Positions 1-5,890 of a DNA stretch of 8,423 nt are shown here, one piece after another. A program made the translations under genes and the position numbers. Every line of letters begins with the position of its first letter. Within the stretch, counting starts at the first letter, position 1. A model generated the notes under the pieces. It searched no databases and was not told the DNA's origin. It saw nothing but the letters and a program-made list of their open reading frames with translations. Source of the DNA: an uncultured Acidimicrobiaceae bacterium (GTDB taxonomy: Bacteria > Actinomycetota > Acidimicrobiia > Acidimicrobiales > UBA8592); assembly GCA_913031515.1 (NCBI GenBank), contig CAJWET010000059.1, forward strand, positions 1 through 8,423, written 5' to 3'.

Positions 1-5
1 TCTTA

Positions 6-63
6 AACCCTTGTAAACACAAGGCCTCTAGCGCCTCTAGCACCCCCACACATGTAACAAACA
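6..63 (+). repeat. Intergenic repeat, copy R1
   Basis: This matches copy R2 (3384-3432) at 40 of 49 positions once one 9-base tandem duplication is removed (CCTCTAGCG at 25-33, CCTCTAGCA at 34-42). The conserved ends are AACCC(T/C)TGTAAACACA and CATGTAACAAACA (51-63). Unlike the other copies it is not followed by a plus-strand gene inside the window. It lies 3' of the minus-strand lipoprotein gene. Confidence 0.72.
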
Positions 64-70
64 GTTACGG

Positions 71-148
71 ATGTAACGCTTGTAACGGTCACAGAGACAA
101 ACAACAAGAACACTCACACAGCCAAAATGTCACGTTTGTCACGGTCCT
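71..148 (+). repeat. Diverged 22-base direct repeat
   Basis: Units at 71-92 and 127-148 match at 17 of 22 positions with starts 56 bases apart. Each unit holds two TGT(A/C)ACG half-repeats: TGTAAC at 72 and 81 in the first, TGTCAC at 128 and 137 in the second. A third TGTAAC lies at 53-58, and GTTACGG at 64-70 is close to its reverse complement. The arrangement resembles clustered binding sites for a regulator, but no protein is known to bind it. Confidence 0.5.
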
Positions 149-178
149 ATAAGAAACAACCCACTTAGTCTCGCTTGG

Positions 179-320
179 GTTTACTGGTTCTATTTCGGGT
201 CAGTGTGGGGTCAAGAGAGGACTGAAAACAACGAGTATTGACCATTAACTACAAGTACTAAAACCCCTTATGTTTACTAGTTGGTTTTATGTTTGTGCTG
301 GTTAGGTTTATAGTTGGTTT
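179..320 (+). repeat. G/T-rich degenerate repeats
   Basis: The motif GTTTACTRGTT occurs at 179-189 and 272-282. A closely related one-base-shorter version, GTTTATAGTTGGTTT, lies at 306-320. The last two units share TAGTTGGTTT exactly (278-287 and 311-320), 33 bases apart. The stretch is strongly G/T-biased on the plus strand. I assign no function. Confidence 0.4.
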
Positions 321-360
321 CTGTTTTGGGAGCAGGGGGTCGAGAGTTCAACAGCCAATT

Positions 361-1473
361 TTATGAAATAATCCAGGGCGGAGGATCATGTATCCAACTT
401 TCACATTCAGTTCCATAAGGCCCGCCTGGATCTTCAAATGTTTCTAGATTCCGTACTGTGGTGAAAGTGAAACCAGTTGAACTAAGTTGATACACCATGC
501 CAGTAAGTGACCCGTCGCCTTCAACTTCGCCCGGCATTATTTCGTATTGAACGATTACAGGTACGCCATCTTCTAACTCACAAGCGATCCGCCACGAAGT
601 TCCTACAGTTCCCCCATCAATAAATAGTTCATTGCTGTCAGGAATGTAAGCGATCTTTAATTCACAGTCTTCAAAAATAAGAACTCGGTAACCGACTGTT
701 GAGGCCCCAAAAGGAATTTGTCTTATCCAGAATTCACTTCGGTTATCCTCATTTATGTCTGTGCCAAAACTTGCTTTCCATTGGTTTGCGGGAGCTGTAC
801 CAATGTCATCTAGTTCTACCCAATATGGGCCGAACTCAGAACCAGACACATGTGCATAAAAGACTTCAAGATCCCAGTTGTAATAAGTTTGACCACTCTC
901 AATATTTCCGTCCCCATCCATATCTAAGACAATTGATGCCATCGGTATCGCCTCAGAATCGGGCATTGGATCTTGAGGTGGGCAAGGTGGTGGTTCTTCA
1001 TCAGGTACACCATCTGCGGGGAATCCCTTTTCTTCTAAAGCAGCCAAATGGGCTTCTCTAGTAACTGCCCCATACCATCCATCTGCTTCTATTCCCAAAA
1101 GTTCTTGGAGTTCTTCAACCGCTTCGCTATTCTCAAGCCATAAGTAGGACCCGAGAAGCATCATTTCTTCTCGCATTATTTGATCAACTTCTGATTCATC
1201 TTGAGAGTCTTCTACCTGTTCATCAGAGTTTTCTGCCAGTTCTTCCTGATCAACTTCTTCTTGGGATTGTTCAACTTCTTCGGCTTGTTCCTGTTTGTTT
1301 TCCTCAAGAGATTCAATTGAATCTTGCAGTTCTTCCACTTGTGCTTGAGTTTGACTTAGCTCTTCACGGAGTGCATCTTCAATATTCGAGTTTGATCCGC
1401 ACGATGCTGCGAGAAGTATCGCAACGCACAAAAGCACCATCCATTTTTTCTTTAGAACTTTTTGATTTCTCAT
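361..1473 (-). CDS. Lipoprotein with coiled coil and PG-binding-like segment
   Basis: Predicted exported lipoprotein of 370 residues. A basic N-terminus (KVLKKK) and hydrophobic segment end in LLAASC, making Cys25 the likely lipidation site. Residues 31-108 are a very Glu/Gln-rich, heptad-like coiled coil. Residues 117-150 resemble a shortened peptidoglycan-binding-1 repeat: VEELQELLG, then DGWYG, then T138. A Pro-rich linker follows, then an acidic DxDGDG loop (184-189) of calcium-binding type at the head of a beta-rich C-terminal half I do not recognise. The likely role is an anchored envelope protein that touches the cell wall; this is inference. The ATG start follows a weak AAAGAGA site. 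The gene diverges from the lipoprotein gene at 1635, sharing a symmetric intergenic region. The PG-binding assignment rests on a short motif match and could be coincidental. Confidence 0.8.
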   Translation of the reverse strand: MRNQKVLKKKWMVLLCVAILLAASCGSNSNIEDALREELSQTQAQVEELQDSIESLEENKQEQAEEVEQSQEEVDQEELAENSDEQVEDSQDESEVDQIMREEMMLLGSYLWLENSEAVEELQELLGIEADGWYGAVTREAHLAALEEKGFPADGVPDEEPPPCPPQDPMPDSEAIPMASIVLDMDGDGNIESGQTYYNWDLEVFYAHVSGSEFGPYWVELDDIGTAPANQWKASFGTDINEDNRSEFWIRQIPFGASTVGYRVLIFEDCELKIAYIPDSNELFIDGGTVGTSWRIACELEDGVPVIVQYEIMPGEVEGDGSLTGMVYQLSSTGFTFTTVRNLETFEDPGGPYGTECESWIHDPPPWIIS

Positions 1474-1530
1474 GTTAATTTCTCTTTCGTAAGCTTCAAT
1501 GTGTTCTGTAGATAGATGAAACCACTACAG

Positions 1531-1587
1531 ATTTCTTACAGCCCAGAGCTTGGTTTGGCAAAAAATTAAATTATGGGTGTAAGAAAT
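1531..1587. promoter_or_regulatory. Perfect 10-bp inverted repeat between divergent lipoprotein genes
   Basis: ATTTCTTACA (1531-1540) is the exact reverse complement of TGTAAGAAAT (1578-1587), with 37 bases between. Each divergent gene therefore has TGTAAGAAAT on its own strand, about 50-60 bases before its start codon. This fits a shared operator, or mirrored -10-type elements (TGTAAG). Confidence 0.5.
1555..1583 (+). promoter_or_regulatory. Candidate promoter for lipoprotein gene at 1635
   Basis: TTGGCA (1555-1560, five of six to TTGACA) is followed after 17 bases by TGTAAG (1578-1583, four of six to TATAAT). The spacing is right. The -10 lies inside the right arm of the 10-bp inverted repeat. 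Transcription would begin near 1590, giving a leader of roughly 45 bases. Confidence 0.35.
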
Positions 1588-1634
1588 TACTTGTAAAACC
1601 TTCTCTCTCCTGAACAACTTCATAGGAGAAAAAA

Positions 1635-2369
1635 ATGAAATCCATACTTACAAAAACGAAAATTGGCATCGACGCCAAAAGCGCCGCTGTCCTCATCATG
1701 GTTTCTTTGATGCTTATATCTGCTTGTGGAAGCAGCGATACAAAAATTACTGAAGGCGACTCGCCCGTTAGTGAAGACACACAGGTGGAACAGGACGATG
1801 ATAAGGAACCATCTAGCTCCGAACCCGCATCTGAGCCCGCACCGAGTTCAGATTCAGGTACGGAATCATCAAATTCCGATCCTGAACAAAACGCGTTCTC
1901 TTTCTCAGAGCCGTCTCTAACATTCACAGAGACATACGAAGGGTCACAAGGCGCTCTTGGTTCCGGATGTGTTCCACAACCTGGAGAGCTACCGGATGGA
2001 ATTTGGTTTGGTGTCGTACAAGAGAAGACTACTGACTCCATAACATTTGATCTTGCTTGTTATTATGTAGGCGAATTAGCTCAACAGAAGTCTTCGGAGC
2101 AAGGCCAGGGAGAAGTCATAAATGATTTTTATATATCCAATCAGAATCCGACCGTTTTTGATCTTCAAGTAGATCAGCAGGCACTGGTTCATGAAATCCA
2201 ACTGCATAATGAAAACGCTTCAGCTCCTTTAGAAACGATAGATTATGCTGAATGGCCTTCAGACAATGGGAAATACCTGTGTTGGGCTGGGGATGGGATT
2301 CCCTGTTTCGTATGGGTTGCTATCAACGATGGCCATGTCACAGAAGTAGTTGAACAGTACCTACCGTAA
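1635..2369 (+). CDS. Lipoprotein with conserved actinobacterial domain of unknown function
   Basis: Predicted lipoprotein of 244 residues. A long signal peptide ends in a clean ISAC lipobox (Cys31). It is followed by an acidic Ser/Glu/Pro tether (residues 32-90) containing SSSEPASEP. The globular part, from about residue 112, starts with a Cys and has DGIWFGVVQE, then ITFDLACYYVGELA, then NDFYISNQNP and LQVD. From memory this series matches a family of secreted actinobacterial proteins with a DG-W-FG / FDLA-F-G-A / NDYYIRN-NP pattern and no established function. Cys112, Cys142, Cys216 and Cys224 could form disulfides outside the membrane. The start is well supported: AGGAGA (1624-1629) sits 5 bases before the ATG. 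The gene diverges from the lipoprotein gene at 361-1473 and lies about 140 bases ahead of another lipoprotein gene. Confidence 0.85.
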   Translation: MKSILTKTKIGIDAKSAAVLIMVSLMLISACGSSDTKITEGDSPVSEDTQVEQDDDKEPSSSEPASEPAPSSDSGTESSNSDPEQNAFSFSEPSLTFTETYEGSQGALGSGCVPQPGELPDGIWFGVVQEKTTDSITFDLACYYVGELAQQKSSEQGQGEVINDFYISNQNPTVFDLQVDQQALVHEIQLHNENASAPLETIDYAEWPSDNGKYLCWAGDGIPCFVWVAINDGHVTEVVEQYLP

Positions 2370-2440
2370 TACTGTCATGTGGTCTCAAAGATTTCACGAT
2401 TGAAGACCCTGTCGGAAATATCTTGACCTTTGGAGGCGAT

Positions 2441-2483
2441 CTCTAACACCTTTAACACTCACACACATACAAAACTAGTTCTG
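2441..2483 (+). repeat. Diverged intergenic repeat fragment, copy R4
   Basis: CTCTAACACC (2441-2450) and ACAAAACTAGTTCTG (2469-2483) parallel TTCTAACACC and ACAAACACAGTTCTG (13 of 15) in copy R2 around 3405-3440. The order and approximate spacing are the same. It ends 28 bases before the start codon of the SH3b-like lipoprotein gene. Confidence 0.45.
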
Positions 2484-2511
2484 TGTTAAAGATTTGGAAT
2501 ACAGTGGGAAT

Positions 2512-3363
2512 ATGAGACGAAAGCTTAAACCATCATTTGGGGTTGCTGTGGCAGTCGTTTCGGCTCTTCTTGTACTTCCAGGATGTGGAGGGAACGATAA
2601 ATCCCAAAACCAAAATGAAACCTCGGACAATATCGAAAGCACGACCGAAGAGGAGGTTTCACCGACAGAAGAGGCGCAGGAAGAAACCGGTGAAGAAGCC
2701 TCCAGTAGCGAACCAGCCGAAGAGGCGCAGGAAGCAGGGCCTTTCGAGGGGGATTGTTCCGCAACAAACGTTGGTACCCTTCTTAACCCTGACGAATGGC
2801 TTTACCTTCCAGTAGCGGGATCTGTTATTGCTGTGGTAGGCGTTGAATATTGGGACATTCTAGAAATCCATGAAGACCCCGGTGTGAGTTCCCCGCTTGT
2901 TGGAACACTTGATCCGCTTGATGACACAGTAGTGGCACTGGGATTCGCTAGGCAGTTACCGCAATCAATCTGGTGGTGCATTTCATGGGACGGTGGGTCA
3001 GGAGCGTGGGCATCCTCGTATTATCTGAGCAGGATGGCGGATCCTTGGCAAAATTTCAACCCCGACAACTGGGTCGGCCTTACCGCACAAAACCTTGAAG
3101 ACTTTTTATCTGATGTTGAAGACCAATACGAGCGTGATCCTAATGCTGAAGGTGGACCAATGCGGATTGTTATTTCAGAACTTGATTATGTCAACAATAT
3201 TCTTTCGGTTGATGTTATCGGACTCATGGGCGATTCAGTTTCTGGAATCAGATTCACCTTCTTTACTTCAACTCAATCTGATGGATCTTTTACAATCACA
3301 GATGCGCAGTACCGAGCAATGTGTATGCGTGGAGGTGGGCCAGGATCGGATCTCTGCTTGTAG
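2512..3363 (+). CDS. Lipoprotein with SH3b-like domain
   Basis: Predicted lipoprotein of 283 residues. The signal peptide begins MRRKLK and ends VLPGC (Cys25). The tether (residues 26-78) is acidic, contains SSSEPAEEAQE, and repeats EEAQE because of an exact 16-base DNA repeat (2668-2683 and 2719-2734). Residues 111-175 fit a bacterial SH3 domain: YWDILEIHEDPGVSSPLVG corresponds to the usual D-LNVR-GPG-S-VVGTL, then WWCISWDGG and GAWASSYYL for W-V--DG--GWV-S-YL. The C-terminal part (about 195-283) is beta-rich and ends with Cys271 and Cys282. A role in binding wall peptides is inferred from SH3b. I chose ATG 2512 because it leaves a standard signal peptide after GTGGGA; an in-frame TTG at 2494 would add six residues. 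It belongs with the other tethered lipoproteins here. Confidence 0.82.
   Translation: MRRKLKPSFGVAVAVVSALLVLPGCGGNDKSQNQNETSDNIESTTEEEVSPTEEAQEETGEEASSSEPAEEAQEAGPFEGDCSATNVGTLLNPDEWLYLPVAGSVIAVVGVEYWDILEIHEDPGVSSPLVGTLDPLDDTVVALGFARQLPQSIWWCISWDGGSGAWASSYYLSRMADPWQNFNPDNWVGLTAQNLEDFLSDVEDQYERDPNAEGGPMRIVISELDYVNNILSVDVIGLMGDSVSGIRFTFFTSTQSDGSFTITDAQYRAMCMRGGGPGSDLCL
2584..2613 (+). repeat. Shared post-lipobox tether DNA, copy 1
   Basis: These 30 bases match 5997-6026, in another lipoprotein gene, at 28 of 30 positions, including 18 exact bases beginning GATAAATCCC. They encode CGGNDKSQNQ, the lipidated Cys and the start of the tether. Both copies lie in the same reading frame at the same place in the protein. 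Confidence 0.85.
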
Positions 3364-3383
3364 TCGATGAAGTTACAATCAGA

Positions 3384-3463
3384 AACCCCTGTAAACACAT
3401 AGCTTCTAACACCCATAGGCATGTAACAAACACAGTTCTGCCTAAACCCGCAACAATTGCCAA
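3384..3463 (+). repeat. Intergenic repeat, longest copy R2
   Basis: This is the fullest copy of the repeat family. Its first 49 bases (3384-3432) match R1 at 40 positions. Its first 27 match R3 (5861-5887) at 22. Its last 24 (3440-3463, GCCTAAACCC then CAACAATTGCCAA) match 7170-7193 with one difference. It begins 20 bases after the SH3b-like lipoprotein stop codon and ends 43 bases before the PPOX start, so it forms most of that leader. Confidence 0.7.
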
Positions 3464-3506
3464 CAAGTGTGTTATTTCATATTGTGATTTAATGACTGGA
3501 GTGGGT

Positions 3507-3914
3507 ATGGATATAAGTGACAATCGATATGTTTCGTTAACTACTTTTACCAGAGACGGTAGGCGTAAGAGCTGCCCTGTATGGATATCAAATCTTGAGG
3601 AACGTGGTGTGGGGTTCACGACTGAGTCCACTTCGTGGAAAGCGAAAAGAATCTCTAATAATCCGCGTGTCGAACTGATAGCTAGTACTTCCCGTGGAGT
3701 TCCAATTGAAGGATCGGATGTTGTTACTGGTGTGGCGTATTTGGTTTTTGATGATGAGTTCGAAGAAGTTCGGGCTGCTCTCAAAGCAAAGTACGGTTTT
3801 CAATTCTTATTGATTGTTTTCTTAGGGAAGATCCAAGAACTTTTCGGTGGTGGCGGTTTTTCGAGTTGTGGTGTAGTGATTACGGTTGACTCATTGCACA
3901 ATCCCAGCTCTTAG
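3507..3914 (+). CDS. PPOX-class, probable F420-dependent enzyme, Rv2061 type
   Basis: Cytoplasmic enzyme of 135 residues with the split-barrel fold of pyridoxamine-phosphate-oxidase-like flavin/F420 proteins. The match to the Rv2061 family is close. YVSLTTFTRDGRRKSCPVW corresponds to the family's LTTFRRDG----PVW. TTESTSWKAKRISNNPRVEL corresponds to T----GK--RIR-NP-V. A SRG-P-EG segment and the hallmark ALKAKYGFQ (92-100) follow. Length also fits that family (about 135 residues). Members are thought to bind F420; the substrate is unknown. I chose ATG 3507 because GGAG (3498-3501) lies 5 bases upstream and it gives the family N-terminus. The frame stays open upstream to 3321, over repeat R2, but that stretch has no family resemblance. 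ATG 3492 is a less likely alternative. Confidence 0.87.
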   Translation: MDISDNRYVSLTTFTRDGRRKSCPVWISNLEERGVGFTTESTSWKAKRISNNPRVELIASTSRGVPIEGSDVVTGVAYLVFDDEFEEVRAALKAKYGFQFLLIVFLGKIQELFGGGGFSSCGVVITVDSLHNPSS

Positions 3915-3947
3915 AAATGGGGTAGGTCGTTGATAGTTTCCTAAAGC

Positions 3948-3973
3948 ATCGTATGCACAAATGTGTATATGAT
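3948..3973. promoter_or_regulatory. Near-palindrome upstream of cupin gene
   Basis: ATCGTATGCACA (3948-3959) and TGTGTATATGAT (3962-3973) are reverse complements at 10 of 12 positions around an AA centre. It ends 35 bases before the cupin start. The right arm ends in TATGAT, a plausible -10, so a repressor bound here would block transcription. I see no good -35 at the matching distance. It could be an operator for a dimeric regulator. Confidence 0.5.
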
Positions 3974-4008
3974 AGTGCCACTGTTATACCCGCACAGAAG
4001 AGATTCAC

Positions 4009-4785
4009 ATGACTATAAACACCCAGCGTTTCAGAAAGATCATACCGTCGGAGGTCGAGTGGGAGCAGTTCCTCGACCCTCATGGCCGCCCCACTACACC
4101 TGTGCGCAATTTGAACTTCGAGGGTGGACCCAACCTGCTTGAGGCAAAGTTCCCACCAAACTTTTATGCCGGTGATCACTGGCACCCTTATGACACTATC
4201 TATATCTTTACTCAGGGTGAGATGAAGGTTGGTGGCGAGGGCTCCTACAAGCCGGGTGACATTCGATGGGTTAAGGCGGGCCACGTCTACGGACCCGAGG
4301 AGGCCGGTCCGGATGGCTTGACGTTCTACATCATGGCACTGGGTGGCGAGGTCGGTTTGAACTGGGCCGATCTCTACGACGTGCCCGAGGACCTGAAGAA
4401 GCGTGTCGAAACGTTCGACAAACCATGGGGCCGGGTAAACATGGATGAGGTTGAGTTTGAGCTCGGCCCTGAGATGCAGTCCCTACAGAATCTATCTCAG
4501 GAAAACCCGTACATTACGCGCAGTCGCTTCGTCTCTACATACTCGGCGCGTGAACACTGGCACGACCACGACACTGTGTACTTTATCACCGAAGGCTCGA
4601 TGGAATTCGGTCCACAGGAGCCCAACTACACCAAGGGTGACATTCGATGGGTGAAAGGCGGCTACTCATACGGTCCTGAGGTGCCCGGCCCCGACGGCGT
4701 GGAATTCATCCTCGTCAGTATCGGCGGACCGGTGAACCTTCACTGGTCCGACCTCGAAGAAGCGCCACACGGCCCTGTTGTCTAA
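4009..4785 (+). CDS. Two-domain cupin protein
   Basis: Soluble protein of 258 residues made of two cupin domains that are clearly duplicates. Domain 1 has HWH (57-59), D62 and GDIRWVKAGHVYGPE (83-97). Domain 2 has HWH (183-185), D188 and GDIRWVKGGYSYGPE (210-224). Both end GPDG--F-----GG. The paired His residues should bind a metal. In canonical cupin motif 1 a Glu follows at the next ligand position; here both domains have Thr (HWHxxDT), with Asp one residue before. The usual motif 2 His position holds Tyr (Y94, Y221). Metal binding may therefore use the neighbouring Asp, or be weak. Substrate and reaction are unknown. The gene looks richer in G+C (35 of 60 in 4081-4140) than the lipoprotein genes (22 of 60 in 6301-6360). 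ATG follows a weak AGAAGAGA site. Confidence 0.88.
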   Translation: MTINTQRFRKIIPSEVEWEQFLDPHGRPTTPVRNLNFEGGPNLLEAKFPPNFYAGDHWHPYDTIYIFTQGEMKVGGEGSYKPGDIRWVKAGHVYGPEEAGPDGLTFYIMALGGEVGLNWADLYDVPEDLKKRVETFDKPWGRVNMDEVEFELGPEMQSLQNLSQENPYITRSRFVSTYSAREHWHDHDTVYFITEGSMEFGPQEPNYTKGDIRWVKGGYSYGPEVPGPDGVEFILVSIGGPVNLHWSDLEEAPHGPVV

Positions 4786-4816
4786 ACGAGCTCGTAGACT
4801 CCCGATTGAAGAGTCT
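4786..4816. terminator. Possible terminator between convergent genes
   Basis: Two inverted repeats fill the 34-base gap between the cupin and oxygenase stop codons. The palindrome ACGAGCTCGT lies at 4786-4795, and the 6-bp hairpin AGACTC/GAGTCT with a 9-base loop at 4796-4816. Neither is followed by a good T-tract on either strand, so strength is doubtful. Confidence 0.35.
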
Positions 4817-4819
4817 CTG

Positions 4820-5782
4820 TTACGCCCTTATGGTTTCAAAGACTGAACGCAACGCATTAATTGGCTTCGGCTCGTTGTAGATACCAGTAAGGATTGCGAT
4901 GATCTCACTATCTTCTATGTTGTCGGAAGATAAGCGAATCCTGACGTTCCGTTCTTCAAGATCTTCATTGAAAATGTTGGTAACATCTTGCATTGATAAC
5001 GATTGTGCACTTTTCTCCTCTCGTTCATCGAGGCTTTTAAAAACGTTCGCTTTCCACAGGACTGAAACACGGTAATTGCGCAGCGGAGCACGGTAAATCT
5101 CTTCGTTATGATCCATAACTACCCATTCCCCGTTATCAGATGGTGAGAGTTCTGCTGCTGGAGTGACCAGAATCGTTCCCTTGCCAAATGGTCCTACCGG
5201 CCCTACCTGATGAAACATCCCATGGTTATCACCAATTAGCGCTGTGTTTGCCATACTTCCAACATGGTGATGCGGTGGTTTCTCTGGACCGTCAGGCCAG
5301 AAATAAAGACCACCACCTTCTACGTCGTCAAGCCACCAAATTGCCGTCGCTTGTACGATCTCGTAATCGTCAAAGAGATCCGACCAAAGCATTGCCCGCA
5401 GTAACCACATTGGCGTATTTGCTCTTTCTCGACCATGGAATCTGGGGTTATCGGTGTGTGCGGGTCCTCCATCCTCGATTGCTGCCATTACGTTCACGTA
5501 CACGCTGTGTGGTTCAATGATTTCTGCATCGTAAAAGGATTTAGCGGTTTCAATATAGACGGGGTTATGGAGGAATAGTTCTGAACCTTCGGCTTGGTAC
5601 ACATCGTGTACCCAGTCGTTTTGGAACCACATGGGCCGATTGCGTTTATGCGTATCCGCTTCAGGGTTATACCACCCGCCGAGAGGAGTATATGGAGCTT
5701 CACTCTCCAACAGTTCGTGGACTTTTTGGATGTCTGGGAACACATTCTCAAGCAGAATCGGAAGATCGGCGTACCGTAACAC
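4820..5782 (-). CDS. 2-oxoglutarate/Fe(II) oxygenase-like protein
   Basis: Soluble protein of 320 residues with the signature of the double-stranded beta-helix dioxygenases. The Fe-binding pair is H109 and D111 (AHTDNP). The core strand reads IWWLDDVEGGGLYFWPDG (148-165), like the family's YLN---GGEL-F. The distal His is probably H191 (MFHQVGPVG). The 2-oxoglutarate-binding Arg is probably R238 in NYRVSVLWK, like the usual R-S---W. Those last two are normally about 10-15 residues apart; here about 47 separate them, which implies an insertion with an acidic loop (211-229). K201 is an alternative anchor. The C-terminal 70 residues are charged and unassigned. The substrate is unknown; prolyl-4-hydroxylase-like hydroxylation is only one possibility. 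The GTG start is supported by a very strong tandem Shine-Dalgarno region. It is convergent with the cupin gene and divergent from the AMIN-like lipoprotein gene. Confidence 0.78.
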   Translation of the reverse strand: MLRYADLPILLENVFPDIQKVHELLESEAPYTPLGGWYNPEADTHKRNRPMWFQNDWVHDVYQAEGSELFLHNPVYIETAKSFYDAEIIEPHSVYVNVMAAIEDGGPAHTDNPRFHGRERANTPMWLLRAMLWSDLFDDYEIVQATAIWWLDDVEGGGLYFWPDGPEKPPHHHVGSMANTALIGDNHGMFHQVGPVGPFGKGTILVTPAAELSPSDNGEWVVMDHNEEIYRAPLRNYRVSVLWKANVFKSLDEREEKSAQSLSMQDVTNIFNEDLEERNVRIRLSSDNIEDSEIIAILTGIYNEPKPINALRSVFETIRA

Positions 5783-5784
5783 AA

Positions 5785-5799
5785 CTCCTCCTTCCTCCT
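5785..5799 (-). promoter_or_regulatory. Tandem Shine-Dalgarno for oxygenase gene
   Basis: On the minus strand AGGAGG (5799-5794) is directly followed by AAGGAGGAG (5793-5785) and then TT-GTG. The near copy is only 4 bases from the GTG and the far copy 11, so either could be used. This supports GTG at 5782 as the start and suggests strong translation. It is the strongest ribosome binding site in the window. Confidence 0.75.
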
Positions 5800-5860
5800 A
5801 TCAGTATTGCATGATGATTCTCTTCGTGCGAAAGAACGTTGTAGCTGCTAAGTCTTTCTG

Positions 5861-5890
5861 AACCTCTGGAAACACATGCCCTCTAACAAG
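5861..5890 (+). repeat. Intergenic repeat, copy R3
   Basis: AACCTCTGGAAACACATG then CCCTCTAACAAG matches the 5' part of R2 at 22 of 27 positions and keeps its spacing. The 3' part of R2 (CATGTAACAAACA and beyond) is absent. It lies in the divergent gap, ahead of the AMIN-like lipoprotein gene. Confidence 0.6.

Larger units (their letters stand above)
1..360. other. Repeat-rich non-coding region
   Basis: No convincing reading frame is present on either strand. The region lies downstream of the minus-strand lipoprotein gene and holds three repeat sets, listed separately: an intergenic repeat copy (6-63), a diverged direct repeat of TGTNACG-type units (71-148), and G/T-rich degenerate repeats (from 179 on). 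A perfect 6-bp hairpin with a 4-base loop, CCTTGT-AAAC-ACAAGG, lies at 9-24. I see no clear intrinsic terminator for the gene ending at 361. What lies left of position 1 is unknown, so part of this may be the leader or trailer of an unseen gene. Confidence 0.7.

Noticed and set aside
1..148. CRISPR-like or origin iteron array
   Set aside because: Only two diverged units with unequal content and no spacers of regular length; no replication gene or Cas gene is nearby.
321..360. tRNA-like 3' end (GGGGTCGAGAGTTCAA)
   Set aside because: No pairing T-stem, acceptor stem or anticodon arm can be built around it.
1554..1572. Similarity of TTGGCAAAAAATTAAA to sequence after the repeat at 7170
   Set aside because: The match is low-complexity, A-rich and short, so it was not counted as a repeat copy.
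1571..2041. 156-residue minus-strand frame over the lipoprotein gene at 1635
   Set aside because: It is a shadow of the well-supported plus-strand gene; its Ser-rich content mirrors the acidic tether.
2381..2408. Possible terminator GGTCT...AGACC after the lipoprotein gene ending at 2369
   Set aside because: The stem is only 5 bp with an 18-base loop and no T-tract follows.
3321..3506. N-terminal extension of the PPOX frame
   Set aside because: It overlaps the preceding gene and repeat R2, lacks a ribosome binding site at its head, and the family N-terminus begins at the later ATG.
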